From Chryseobacterium jejuense (lineage in GTDB: Bacteria; Bacteroidota; Bacteroidia; Flavobacteriales; Weeksellaceae), in the NCBI RefSeq assembly GCF_900100075.1, contig NZ_FNEG01000001.1, positions 1,178,001-1,242,000 on the forward strand: 64,000 bases of DNA. The letters are read 5' to 3'. The position numbers were made by a program, and so were the translations under genes. Positions 17,036-25,976 of this stretch are shown piece after piece. The notes under the pieces are model-generated. The model had not been told where the DNA came from. It was given only the letters and a program-made list of their open reading frames with translations, and searched no databases. The stretch's first letter is position 1, and each line of letters opens with the position of its first letter.

Positions 17036-20000
17036 TTAAGAATTAAAACGTCTTCTAAACCTTTCATGAATAGTTACTATTTTCTGATTTGGTTTAACAT
17101 ATTCTATTTGCAAATCTTTATTTGTTTGTTGAACTTTTGACACTAGGTTTTCTAATTCTTCTGAGTTATTTAATAGATGCTCCGCCTCTTTTTTTATATC
17201 TCCGTCAATTTGTAATGTAAAAGAATTCAATACATTATCTGATATTATTTCAATTACCTTATCTTTTGTAACCTTATCTATTAGCTTTTGTCTGGTCTCT
17301 TTTAAAATGATATTGATAATTTTAGTGTATGAGCTGGTTAACGCAACTTGCACAGTATCTGGAATTTTAGTGCTGTCGTTATTCGTGATTTTTCCGTCTA
17401 ATTTCATAGGTAGCACTGTGCCTACAGCATCAAAATGAGTGATCATTTTATTAATAATTTCTTCATATGGGGAATAAATAGTGGGGTTACCCGGTAAATC
17501 TTCTAACCATTCAAAACGTTGATTAAATATTTCTAATTGCTGTTGTGGATTTCCTTGTTTTTCTTGTAAAGCTTTAAATTGCTTGTAAGTAATAATTTCA
17601 TTAGGCACTCGTGCTGGCCAAAATGTTGGAATATAAGAGTCATATGAACTGTCGTATCCGTCTTTACATGAGGCCGTATCTGTTTGCCAAGGAATAGCCA
17701 TCCAACGTGTTATACCGCCTGGAATTTGAAATTCGAAAGGATTAACTATTTTATTAAGTAACGTTTGATCTATAAAAGGTCCGTAATCAAGGTTGTCTTT
17801 AATAAGATGATCTCTATCAAATTTAAATCTAAAAGGAGAATCATACATAGAAGATATTCTTACCGGCCATGTCATTTCGCAACCTGGATGAAAAGCGTCT
17901 GCTAGACAAAAATCTAAAGCAGCTCTTGTAAGTAAGTCAGCTTGCTCTTGTACAGGATATTCATCTAAAGATTTAGGACTCATATAATTGGTTTTATATT
18001 TATCCCAATCATCAATAAAATTCCCATCTACCCATTGCTGCAACATTTTGATTTGCAAACCTGTAAGTGTACTATGCTGTCTAGGGCTTCCGGTTCCTAT
18101 TATTTCCGTCGCATCTCCATATAACCAAGGCCATAAAGCTGGAGATTGAGAACCTGGGAGCTCAAACTGCCTAAACTGATTAAACATTTGTCTTCTGAAT
18201 TCCAGGTTATTCATCGTTCCATCTCTTAATTTTTCAACCCATACATTTTCATTGAAATTATAAATTCCATTGAATCCAAAAGTGGTTAAAAAACCTTTGT
18301 TTACCCATTGTAGTTCTGTCATTCTTTTAAAGATGGGAAATATATCATAAGAGAATGAAGGACTAAGTGGAGAAGGCAAATTAAGTTCTCTTACAGATAG
18401 ATCTCTCATTAAATCCCACATTGTTCTTACCGATTGTTGCATAGGAGCATAATCTGGAGGTGCACAAATTACCCAAGCCGGTTTTACATTGATTTCTTTA
18501 TTATTGAATTTTACAATGGCTGTTACTGGTCCATCAGAAGTGTCATCATACCAGCCATCGTTATTGGCAAAATCTAAAGCAATTTCATTTTTATAACTTT
18601 TGGATATACCTTTACCCCCAAGTATATGTAATCTTTTGGAATTTGGTGAATTCTTATCGAAAAATATTTCTCCAAGATAAACTTCTGTGTCTCTTAAAAA
18701 TTTCCCTATAAATTTTGCTGATGTGTTGATCGATTTGCTGTCTATATTTTTTACACCTCCATCAATAACGAGGCTCATACGATCTAGGATCTCTGAATTT
18801 CTTTTAAATGAATATTTATATTCATCTTCATTGGCTTCCGGAATATCTAATGCAAGATTAAATTGATACCAAGCTGCTTTCTGGTTGGCTAAATGGCACG
18901 ACCAATCAATTTCAACTTTGTCTTTCATATCAGGATGGGTAAGCTCTTTTACAACTTCTCCTTTAATATTCAGACCATATATTCTAAATTCTGCTGCTTG
19001 TCTTTTAATTTTACCTTCTTTATCCCTATAAAAAGAAAGATCATTTGACATTATGGGTTCTGGAACTTGTGGTCCTATATAGTACTCATCACTATTGCCT
19101 ACACGCATGATACCTATTGAAGGATATATTGCTGCACTCACAATTTCGTGGTCGGTGATTTTTTCATCATTATTTTGTGCATGAAAAGGGCAAATTCCTC
19201 CTTGAGGCTCTCTAAACTCTAAAGCATTAGCGCTGTATCTGGTTTCTGCACCATATTTGTAAACATCTCTTCTTGCTTCAGCAATACTACCCAAAGGTTG
19301 ATTTACTGAATTTATACGCCAGCAATTAAAATTAATATGATTACCAAGTTCTTTTACTCCAATCAGATTCAAATCTTGTTTGGGAAGGTGTAATCTACCA
19401 ATTTCAATAAAACTTTCATCCCATCTTAATTGTAGATTATCTGCTATTTTTTCATCAATCTCTTTGATTTGTCCTTCAAGAATAAACTGGAAAGAATCAT
19501 TAGATAATTTTTGCTGTAAATCTTTAGCTAAATAATCTTTCTGCTTCATAATGACAGGGAAATTTTCTTCAACGGCTGGTTTAAGCCGTAATTTGATCAT
19601 ATGTTTTTCACCTAATCTGAATGGTATGATAGGGTAGTATGCAGGGGTTAAACAACTGTCTTCGTATTTTTCCATTTGGTCTAAAATACGTTTCAATTCT
19701 TTGTTTTCTCTATAATATTCATTTAATTGGTTGATATTACCTGAAGAGGAAATCTGCGTGAATTCTACCATTTGTTGTGCATTTTGAGCAAAAAACACAT
19801 CAATATTTTGAAATATAAAATCTGTATTTGTCCCTTCAAACCCTTCAGCATTATTCGGTAAATCAAAAATCTTTAAACCTAAACCAATGGTAGACTTTAC
19901 ATCTGTTTTCTTAGGGTCTGTATCACTTGAGAAACGCATTACACACTTGAAATTATCTTTAATTCCAAAGAAACCAAGATCACCTACTAATTTTTCAATC

Positions 20001-20155
20001 GGTAAATTATTGGTTAAACTTAATTCACCATGTACTATACCATGCTGTTTTCTGAATACGGCTCTTGGTGCTGGATTTGCCCCATTTTCTATCATAACTT
20101 TTTGGTAAGTGTCAATAAATTGAGCCTTAAGATCGTTAATGTACTTTTTTTCCAT
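17036..20155 (-). CDS. Catalase-like domain fused to a LodA/GoxA-family CTQ oxidase
   Basis: A 1039-residue two-part protein. Residues about 1-315 resemble the small catalase-like family (HGIVHGEL, FKCVMRFSS, GLGLKIFDL, TDFIFQNIDVFF, then ARRDVY at 294-299 as the likely heme-tyrosine region). The position of the usual distal His in HAKG seems occupied by FRKQ, so catalase activity is doubtful. Residues about 335-900 match LodA (AAIYPSIGIMRVGNSDEYYIGP, VKPAWVICAPPDYAP, FHPGCEMTWPVR, TRWMAIPWQTDTASC). Cys759 and Trp823 are 64 apart, close to the Cys516/Trp581 spacing of LodA, and may form the quinone. Family members oxidise lysine or glycine and release hydrogen peroxide. There is no Sec signal. 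The lodB-like gene follows directly. Confidence 0.85.
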   Translation of the reverse strand: MEKKYINDLKAQFIDTYQKVMIENGANPAPRAVFRKQHGIVHGELSLTNNLPIEKLVGDLGFFGIKDNFKCVMRFSSDTDPKKTDVKSTIGLGLKIFDLPNNAEGFEGTNTDFIFQNIDVFFAQNAQQMVEFTQISSSGNINQLNEYYRENKELKRILDQMEKYEDSCLTPAYYPIIPFRLGEKHMIKLRLKPAVEENFPVIMKQKDYLAKDLQQKLSNDSFQFILEGQIKEIDEKIADNLQLRWDESFIEIGRLHLPKQDLNLIGVKELGNHINFNCWRINSVNQPLGSIAEARRDVYKYGAETRYSANALEFREPQGGICPFHAQNNDEKITDHEIVSAAIYPSIGIMRVGNSDEYYIGPQVPEPIMSNDLSFYRDKEGKIKRQAAEFRIYGLNIKGEVVKELTHPDMKDKVEIDWSCHLANQKAAWYQFNLALDIPEANEDEYKYSFKRNSEILDRMSLVIDGGVKNIDSKSINTSAKFIGKFLRDTEVYLGEIFFDKNSPNSKRLHILGGKGISKSYKNEIALDFANNDGWYDDTSDGPVTAIVKFNNKEINVKPAWVICAPPDYAPMQQSVRTMWDLMRDLSVRELNLPSPLSPSFSYDIFPIFKRMTELQWVNKGFLTTFGFNGIYNFNENVWVEKLRDGTMNNLEFRRQMFNQFRQFELPGSQSPALWPWLYGDATEIIGTGSPRQHSTLTGLQIKMLQQWVDGNFIDDWDKYKTNYMSPKSLDEYPVQEQADLLTRAALDFCLADAFHPGCEMTWPVRISSMYDSPFRFKFDRDHLIKDNLDYGPFIDQTLLNKIVNPFEFQIPGGITRWMAIPWQTDTASCKDGYDSSYDSYIPTFWPARVPNEIITYKQFKALQEKQGNPQQQLEIFNQRFEWLEDLPGNPTIYSPYEEIINKMITHFDAVGTVLPMKLDGKITNNDSTKIPDTVQVALTSSYTKIINIILKETRQKLIDKVTKDKVIEIISDNVLNSFTLQIDGDIKKEAEHLLNNSEELENLVSKVQQTNKDLQIEYVKPNQKIVTIHERFRRRFNS

Positions 20156-20287
20156 TTTAATAAGTTTTAATTAATTATTTTACAATGATTTGATTATTAA
20201 TATTTAACAAAGGATATAAATGAATCAATCCTATTATATGGATCTATTTTAATATTATTATTGAAAAAATAATCTACCAGATGTTTA

Positions 20288-20323
20288 AAATCTCCTGTTG
20301 TTTCAAATAACAACAGGAGATTT
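20288..20323 (-). terminator. Long hairpin between the cytochrome-like lipoprotein gene and the LodA gene
   Basis: AAATCTCCTGTTGTT (20288-20302) and its exact complement (20309-20323) form a 15-bp stem with a 6-base loop. On the minus strand it follows the lipoprotein stop and is trailed by only a short T run. It probably separates that gene from the LodA/LodB operon, at least in part. Confidence 0.65.
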
Positions 20324-20328
20324 ATTTT

Positions 20329-21951
20329 TTACTTAAAAGTTGCTTCTAATTTTTGTTCGTTTTGAGTTTTGATCAATTCATTTAAAGATGTTACATCATT
20401 GATATTTAACAATATTTTGTTTTTTGATTTATCTTTTTTTCTATATGCATCGGCGAAATAAGCTCCATATATATGACTCACATTCAGTAAAGTTCTGTAT
20501 TGAACATCTTTTTTAGGATCTAATGAAAAATTTGATATTCCGTGACAAGAGAAACAGGTGGTATTTTGATGGTACGTTTCCATCGTAATATTTGTCGCAT
20601 TTGGACTTCCTGCCAATTTTAAATTTCCCGTATTAAATTGCTGATAAACATCTATATTTCTGGACTCCTTGCTATTAAGCATTGCTAGCCAGATGTTACC
20701 GTTATAATATTGCTTAATTTCACTTTTCTTAAGTGCTTTTTTATTTAATTCATTAGCAAGATCAGCATGTCTTCTATATTCAGAATTATTGGGATGATCA
20801 TATTTTTTTTGGGATATACCCAATGGATATTTACGATATGCTTTATCAGCTATTTTACCTTTTCTAGTTGAGGCATCAAACTTAATAGCATTCAGAGAAT
20901 CTGTTGCACTAAGTTCACCTTTTTTAAAGAATAAAAAATGGGCCTCTGTTTTAGCAATTGGCTGACTGTTAGTTGTATTTGATTTAAAACTGTGTCTTTG
21001 TTTTGAATTTAAATCAGTTAAGTTATTTAGATTATCTGGGGCTAAATCCTGACCTTCAAAAGTTGCCCAAAGCATTTCTGGAAATCCTTCTACTTTGCCA
21101 ACGATATGTAAACCAACAAGAGCAACAGCGGGTATGTTTTGATAGTTTAGAGGATTATTAATGATTAGATTAACATTATTATAATCATTTTTTCTGGTGA
21201 GAGAATCTAATGTGTTTAAATAAGCTTTTTTTATTTGTGGTACATTATTTACAATCAAGTAATTTTTCTGTTTATCTTTGGGAATCGCATTAAGATCTAC
21301 CCAGGCAGCCTTTAGTTCTAATGAATAATTATTATAAGCCTCTATTGAATCACTTATATTTGTAATCCCTTTTTTTACTTTCTCTATAGCAGAATATGTA
21401 GCTTTAACCATCTGATCATGCATAATTTTATTCATATGTATCGAATAAAACACAGTATAATCTTCAGAAATCCCAGCAAAGTCTGTATTTGATTTTAATA
21501 CAGGATGGTCACTACCTGCTTGATGAAATGCAAATAATTTTAAAGGTGATTTATTCTCATGATGTACAGGTTCTCCGTATTCAGTAATTTGAAAAATATT
21601 TTTTGAATCATCCAGGAACAATGGCAAACCATCCTGAGTTTTTTCATTTGTTGAATTTTTAATATTCTGTGTTAAATGCAGATATTTTTGCCAAGACCAA
21701 GTGTGAAATGCTCTCGCAGAATCTTCTTTGGTTACAACTAAAGTATCATTTTTCCATAGATTATCGTCATCCGTATCTGGGATGAATGATTTGTTATAGT
21801 TTGAAAAATACTTTTTCTCAAAATGGTCTATAGACTCCTTATCATTTTTATTCATTTCTATAGAATCTATAGATTTTTTACAACAAATAAGGCTGAAAAT
21901 AGTACCTGTCGTTATGCTCAAAAGCATCATTTTTTTGAATTTTAATTTCAT
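20329..21951 (-). CDS. Lipoprotein with one CxxCH heme site
   Basis: A 540-residue protein with a lipoprotein signal peptide (SLICC, modified Cys at 23 or 24) and one c-type heme motif, CFSCH at residues 466-470. It is therefore exported, lipidated and probably heme-loaded. The block VGKVEGFPEMLWATFE (residues 285-300) and the run ITMETYHQNTTCFSCHG recall an uncharacterised cytochrome family with EMVWATFEH and CxxCH motifs; I know that only as a pattern. It lies just upstream of the LodA-like gene in the same direction, separated by a strong hairpin. It may pass electrons or bind a product of the oxidase, but a link is inference. Confidence 0.75.
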   Translation of the reverse strand: MKLKFKKMMLLSITTGTIFSLICCKKSIDSIEMNKNDKESIDHFEKKYFSNYNKSFIPDTDDDNLWKNDTLVVTKEDSARAFHTWSWQKYLHLTQNIKNSTNEKTQDGLPLFLDDSKNIFQITEYGEPVHHENKSPLKLFAFHQAGSDHPVLKSNTDFAGISEDYTVFYSIHMNKIMHDQMVKATYSAIEKVKKGITNISDSIEAYNNYSLELKAAWVDLNAIPKDKQKNYLIVNNVPQIKKAYLNTLDSLTRKNDYNNVNLIINNPLNYQNIPAVALVGLHIVGKVEGFPEMLWATFEGQDLAPDNLNNLTDLNSKQRHSFKSNTTNSQPIAKTEAHFLFFKKGELSATDSLNAIKFDASTRKGKIADKAYRKYPLGISQKKYDHPNNSEYRRHADLANELNKKALKKSEIKQYYNGNIWLAMLNSKESRNIDVYQQFNTGNLKLAGSPNATNITMETYHQNTTCFSCHGISNFSLDPKKDVQYRTLLNVSHIYGAYFADAYRKKDKSKNKILLNINDVTSLNELIKTQNEQKLEATFK

Positions 21952-22209
21952 GTTATTAGTTTTTAGTTGATTATATTTTTAAAATTGCCATAACATTCTT
22001 TTGATTATTAAAAAAATATTACACTATTTTACAAATTCCATTTTATGCCATATAATTTTTTAATTTTATCATAAAAACAATATTAATGCAATATTTTTAA
22101 AAATAATTAAGTAGTAATACTTAATTTTAAAATAATGTATTATGGAATGGTGACTAAATTTTCATGTGATATTTAATTGAATCTCTTATCTTGCCTTTAC
22201 CAATTTTTT
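21952..22209. other. AT-rich intergenic region
   Basis: No gene seen. It lies upstream of the cytochrome-like lipoprotein gene (minus strand) and of an aldehyde dehydrogenase relic (plus strand). The content is very A/T-rich, with no clear -7 box on the minus strand. Confidence 0.4.
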
Positions 22210-22590
22210 ATGCTAGGAATTGACGTTGAAAAGCTACTGGATGACCCAAAATCAAATGGATGGTACTAACAAGGAGAGAACGAGCCGATACAAGTATTGC
22301 TTCCGGGTTAGGAGGAAATGTCAAAAAAACTTTTGAACGTGGAAGTAGCGAACCCTTGGTCATTCTGGATGATGCTGATTTAGACAAAAGATTTCCAGTG
22401 ATAATTTTTGGAAGACTTTTAATGTAGAACAGGATGTCTTTACAGAAAAGGATCATTGTCCAAGAACTTATAGCAGAACAATTTCTTAATAGAGTATTAA
22501 GGTTATTCGATAGTTTGAAGATTGATGACCCTATGAATCCGGATACCGATATTCCTCCTTTAAGCAGTGAAAATGCTGTGGAAGAAGATG
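22210..22590 (+). pseudogene. Relic of an NAD(P)-dependent aldehyde dehydrogenase
   Basis: Three frames in succession match parts of succinate-semialdehyde-type dehydrogenases: GIDVEKLLDDPK; then ERADTSIASGLGGNVKKT and SSEPLVILDDADLD; then MSLQKRIIVQELIAEQF and LKIDDPMNPDTDIPPL. The order is that of the intact family (cofactor-binding loop, catalytic-Glu region, post-catalytic region), but the catalytic Cys segment is missing and frameshifts and a stop interrupt it. It is a dead fragment, not a working gene. Confidence 0.75.
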
Positions 22591-22811
22591 CAGAAATGAA
22601 ATTGTATGTGCTTATATTGAATCAATTATCTTAAGTGGTATATCAAGAGCGCAGTCTGGTTTAAGATAAAAAGACTCACAATACTCATCACATACAAATA
22701 CTATTCAAAGCGGAGAGAAAGTTTAGGAACTAATCCAAATGAAGAAAAAAAAGATACCTAAAAAGATATAAAATATTCACAGAACGAGTCACAACATTAA
22801 TTCTGTTTTCT

Positions 22812-23075
22812 GTGGCTATAGCATCTATTACAGTGGTAGTAATATTGATATTCTTACTATTTTCTAAAGGAGATATGTCTTTGTTTAAAAAGATATTTGA
22901 TTTAAGTAGAGAAAAAGTTGACTTTAAGCAAATTAAAGATTTAGGATTATGGCTTTTGCAAATAATATCATTTATATCTTTATTCAACTATTTGCTTGTT
23001 ATTATTGTTTTAATAAATAAAATATATAAAATGATATTAATCATTTATAGTTACACAACAAAATTCCCCACCTAA
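22812..23075 (+). CDS. Small two-helix membrane protein, possibly 5'-truncated
   Basis: From GTG 22812 the frame encodes 87 residues with two hydrophobic segments (VVVILIFLLF and LLVIIVLINKIYKMILIIY). The same frame stays open well upstream without an ATG (for example FKIKRLTILITYK), so this may be the remnant of a longer protein that lost its start next to the aldehyde dehydrogenase relic. Its stop lies inside a perfect hairpin. Not recognised; expression uncertain. Confidence 0.35.
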   Translation: MAIASITVVVILIFLLFSKGDMSLFKKIFDLSREKVDFKQIKDLGLWLLQIISFISLFNYLLVIIVLINKIYKMILIIYSYTTKFPT

Positions 23076-23094
23076 TAGTGGGGAATTTTGTTGT
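23055..23094. terminator. Bidirectional terminator
   Basis: A perfect 17-bp inverted repeat (23055-23071 and 23078-23094, core TTCCCCAC/GTGGGGAA) with a 6-base loop and A/T tracts on both sides. It sits between two convergent frames and can serve both strands. Confidence 0.8.
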
Positions 23095-23306
23095 TATACA
23101 TCTAGCCAAACAGAAAATTTTCCGTTACTGGAATATCCTTTACATAGATCGTCTGTGTATTTAACTTTATTGCGTAATACTAATTGTAGAAATACATCAG
23201 CTTCTTCTGATATTTCTGGAATTATGTATACTTTGTTTTCTTTCACACTACCATTTCCTTCCGCAATCTTATTTCGTTTTAATATTAAAGCTTCTTCGTG
23301 ATTCAT
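23094..23306 (-). CDS. Small uncharacterised protein
   Basis: 70 residues from ATG 23306 (MNHEEALILKRNKIAEG); the frame extends upstream to 23348, but the later start fits better. It is soluble and charged, with no signal peptide. It ends at a strong bidirectional terminator, which supports real transcription. I do not recognise it; small proteins beginning MNHEEAL are common in Flavobacteriia, but I know no function. Confidence 0.5.
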   Translation of the reverse strand: MNHEEALILKRNKIAEGNGSVKENKVYIIPEISEEADVFLQLVLRNKVKYTDDLCKGYSSNGKFSVWLDV

Positions 23307-23387
23307 GTTTGATTTTAGATCTCGAATATACAAACAATCTAAATACACTCATTATGGTTTCCCGTAGAGTTATTACTACAAAGAAAA

Positions 23388-23408
23388 TACCTCACTGTTA
23401 GTGAGGTG
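23388..23408 (-). terminator. Terminator of the 23437-23988 lipoprotein gene
   Basis: ACCTCAC (23389-23395) pairs with GTGAGGT (23401-23407). On the minus strand it is followed by a T-rich tract (complement of 23380-23388). It lies just below the lipoprotein stop. Confidence 0.7.
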
Positions 23409-23436
23409 TTTTATAGAATATCAGTTATTTATATAT

Positions 23437-23988
23437 TTAACCAACATATACATGTATTACGCCAACGGGATCATACTCTTCCAAGCATCTGAAATACTCT
23501 AATTCTTCATCATTAAGACCAATATAGTAAACTGATCCTGCTTTGTAAGTAAGCTGTCCTTCTCTTATCCATAATTCACCCAAAACATCAATTAATTCGA
23601 AATCCGGAAGAATTCCTTTACAGGCATGCATCATAAAGCCATCACCCATATACAGGTCGGAATCAATAGATACTTGATACCCACTTTTTGCGGTATTTTT
23701 ATTTTTGTTATCTAGTCTTGTAACAATCAATTTATTGTTTACATTAGTAAAAAGAGTATTGTTATCCTTGTTTAAATAACTATCGAAATATTCGACTTTA
23801 TTTCCTATTGTTATTTTTATTACAGATTTACCATTTGCAGTGGCAGGTTCAATTTTCCGAGATACTTTTTTTTGCATTAACTGTCCTTCCTGAGGATTTA
23901 CAGTGTCGTTATCTTGTTGACAAGAATTTAGAAATGTAAGAATAGCTAATGAACACACAATAGCCTTAAAAGGAGTTTTAATTTTCAT
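23437..23988 (-). CDS. Putative lipoprotein
   Basis: 183 residues with a lipoprotein signal (FKAIVCSLAILTFLNSC, modified Cys at about residue 23), then a charged region and a mixed alpha/beta body containing KVEYFDSYL and VYYIGLNDEELEYF. It is probably anchored in the outer membrane or at the cell surface. No known family is recognised. It is a stand-alone gene with its own terminator, in an accessory region. Confidence 0.6.
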   Translation of the reverse strand: MKIKTPFKAIVCSLAILTFLNSCQQDNDTVNPQEGQLMQKKVSRKIEPATANGKSVIKITIGNKVEYFDSYLNKDNNTLFTNVNNKLIVTRLDNKNKNTAKSGYQVSIDSDLYMGDGFMMHACKGILPDFELIDVLGELWIREGQLTYKAGSVYYIGLNDEELEYFRCLEEYDPVGVIHVYVG

Positions 23989-24225
23989 GGTATAAGTTGT
24001 TTTTTAACTATTGCAAACTTATGTATTATATTAATTTAGAACAAATATAAATAAGTGAGAATTGTCATTAATTGTAATATTCACAGGCAAGACAGTTCCC
24101 GCCTAACACTGATGGAATTTAATGGCATATTACGTTTCCGTGGAATTAGGCCTACAAAGCATTTTATATAAAAACACTATATTTATTAAATCATTCTCAA
24201 CTTTTGAGTTTATGATTAGCTTTTC

Positions 24226-24257
24226 TTCCCCGGCTTCGGCTGGGGATTTTTTTATTA
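24226..24257 (+). terminator. Strong plus-strand terminator without an obvious gene
   Basis: TTCCCCGGC, a TTCG tetraloop and GCTGGGGA, followed by seven Ts, form an ideal intrinsic terminator on the plus strand. No convincing plus-strand gene precedes it (the frame at 24122-24334 runs through it). It may end a lost gene or a short non-coding transcript, or simply block read-through into the regulator gene from the other side. Confidence 0.6.
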
Positions 24258-24267
24258 ATATTTCATG

Positions 24268-24708
24268 TTATTCTAAAAGATTCTTGATAATAGCAATTGT
24301 TTTTTTTAGTTCTAAATTTTTGCTTTCAAGATGAGCTATGTATTTAGCTGTATCTTCATGATCTGTTGCATCCGAAGGCTTGGTTTTAAGATATTCGTCT
24401 TCATAAATTTCTTCTATATTCACGTCAAGAAATTTCGCAATTTTTATCCATTCTTCTTTTGTAATTCCTATTTCTCCGCTTTCCTTTCTACTATAGTTTG
24501 AAAAATTTGTAGGCAAACAACCTGCTACCTGTTGTTGAGTGTAACCTTTTTGCTTTCTAATAAGACGTAATTTTTCTTTTTTCATTTCGTGCGTTTTTAC
24601 AAATCTGAGAAAAGATATATTAATAGAATTACGGATTTCCATATTTTTTTGTTGATAACTTTTTAACACGTCAAATTCTGTCGTGTTAAACATGTTGATT
24701 TGTTCCAT
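24268..24708 (-). CDS. XRE-family transcriptional regulator
   Basis: A helix-turn-helix domain near residues 43-100 (KLRLIRKQKGYTQQQVAG, NYSRKESGEIGITKEEW, IAKFLDVNIEEIYED) followed by a short coiled-coil tail (HLESKNLELKKTIAIIKNLL) that would support dimerisation. The full frame is 146 residues. An ATG at 24585 (MKKEKLRLI) gives a compact 105-residue repressor and is a strong alternative start. It is divergent from the dinB/dnaE-type pair, with about 110 bases between them containing a perfect TTGATA/TATCAA inverted repeat. It is therefore the likely repressor of that pair and of itself. Confidence 0.8.
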   Translation of the reverse strand: MEQINMFNTTEFDVLKSYQQKNMEIRNSINISFLRFVKTHEMKKEKLRLIRKQKGYTQQQVAGCLPTNFSNYSRKESGEIGITKEEWIKIAKFLDVNIEEIYEDEYLKTKPSDATDHEDTAKYIAHLESKNLELKKTIAIIKNLLE

Positions 24709-24754
24709 ATTTATTTAGCTCTGATAAAGTGCATGATTTCAGGATAAATGAAAA

Positions 24755-24773
24755 TTGATACAAAATATATCAA
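24755..24773. promoter_or_regulatory. Candidate operator in the XRE/dinB divergent region
   Basis: TTGATA (24755-24760) and TATCAA (24768-24773) form a symmetric site with a 7-base spacer. It lies between the divergent regulator and polymerase genes, a usual place for an XRE operator. Confidence 0.45.
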
Positions 24774-24780
24774 TCAATAG

Positions 24781-24813
24781 TTTGTTTATTGGTTTAAAAT
24801 ATATCTAATTTTG
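24781..24813 (+). promoter_or_regulatory. Promoter of the dinB-like/dnaE-like pair
   Basis: TTTG (24781-24784), 21 bases, then TAATTTTG (24806-24813) fit the Bacteroidota TTTG/TAnnTTTG promoter. The predicted transcript start falls at or next to the ATG at 24818, so the message may be leaderless or nearly so. Confidence 0.6.
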
Positions 24814-24817
24814 TCAC

Positions 24818-25966
24818 ATGGAACGGTCGATTGTACATATGGATTTGGATACTTTTTTTGTATCCTGTGAGAGGCTTGTAAACTCAGAACTCAACGGAAT
24901 ACCTTTAATAATAGGCGGTGGAGATAGGGGTGTTGTGTCTTCATGTTCTTATGAAGCCCGGAAATTTGGCGTGCGTTCAGCGATGCCAATGCGTATGGCT
25001 TTGAGGCTGTGTCCTCAGGCTAAAGTGGTCAAGGGTGATATGGAATTGTACTCAAAGATGTCACATACTGTAACAGAAATTATCGAAGAGAAAGCCCCGG
25101 TCATGGAGAAATCTTCTATTGATGAATTTTATTTGGATCTAACGGGAATGGATAAATTCTTTGGGGCATACAAGTGGACAAATGAATTAGGTGCGAAGAT
25201 TAAAAAAGAAACCGGGCTGCCGATTAGCTACGCTCTTTCGATAAATAAGACGGTAAGTAAAATAGGAACCGGAGAATCTAAACCAAATGGACATCAGGAA
25301 ATTCCTTCTATAGGGGTACATTCGTTTTTAAATCCTTTACCTATTAAAAAAATGCCCATGGTGGGTGATGCTACTTTTCGGCTTCTGTCTAGGGTTGGGA
25401 TAAGAACTATCGGAACTCTATCAGAAGTACCTGTAGAGGTATTGCAGCAAATGATAGGTAAAAATGGAACTGATCTTTGGCGAAAAGCCAATGGAATTGA
25501 TGAGTCACAAGTAGTACCATATGCGGAAAGAAAATCTATATCCAAAGAAAGAACATTCAGTAGTGATACAACGGATATCAAAGAAGTGAAAAAACTGATT
25601 GTTGGTATGGTGGAACAATTGGCACACCAGTTACGTCAGGAAAAATGGCTGGCAGCAACAGTTGTGGTTAAGATTAGGTATGCAAATTTTGATACCGAAA
25701 CAAAACAATGCCGTGTGGCATATACTTCTGCTGACCATACTCTTTCCAAGGTTGCTTTGGATCTTTTTGAAAAGATATATTCAAGACGTATGCGATTAAG
25801 GCTCGTAGGATTAAGATTTACAGATCTGGTACACGGAAGTTATCAAATGAATTTATTTGAAGATACGGCAGAATTAATGAGCCTTTATCAAGCAATGGAT
25901 AATATAAAGAACAGGTTTGGTAGTGATGCTGTGGGAAGGGCAGTAGGTTTTGATTTCTTACATTAA
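24818..25966 (+). CDS. dinB: Y-family DNA polymerase (DinB/ImuB-like)
   Basis: 382 residues. Catalytic acidic residues are visible: Asp9 and Asp11 in HMDLDTFF, and Asp102/Glu103 in SSIDEFYLD. The YEARKFGVRSAMPMRMA finger motif and the helix-hairpin-helix thumb (VGDATFRLLSRVGIRTIGTLSEVP) follow, then the little-finger domain. It is therefore probably an active translesion polymerase, not a dead ImuB. The start is ATG 24818, which matches the usual position of the first strand. The next gene starts 10 bases after its stop and encodes a DnaE-type polymerase, an arrangement like the mutagenic imuB-dnaE2 cassettes. An XRE gene upstream likely controls it. Confidence 0.9.
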   Translation: MERSIVHMDLDTFFVSCERLVNSELNGIPLIIGGGDRGVVSSCSYEARKFGVRSAMPMRMALRLCPQAKVVKGDMELYSKMSHTVTEIIEEKAPVMEKSSIDEFYLDLTGMDKFFGAYKWTNELGAKIKKETGLPISYALSINKTVSKIGTGESKPNGHQEIPSIGVHSFLNPLPIKKMPMVGDATFRLLSRVGIRTIGTLSEVPVEVLQQMIGKNGTDLWRKANGIDESQVVPYAERKSISKERTFSSDTTDIKEVKKLIVGMVEQLAHQLRQEKWLAATVVVKIRYANFDTETKQCRVAYTSADHTLSKVALDLFEKIYSRRMRLRLVGLRFTDLVHGSYQMNLFEDTAELMSLYQAMDNIKNRFGSDAVGRAVGFDFLH

Positions 25967-25976
25967 TTGCTCAAGT

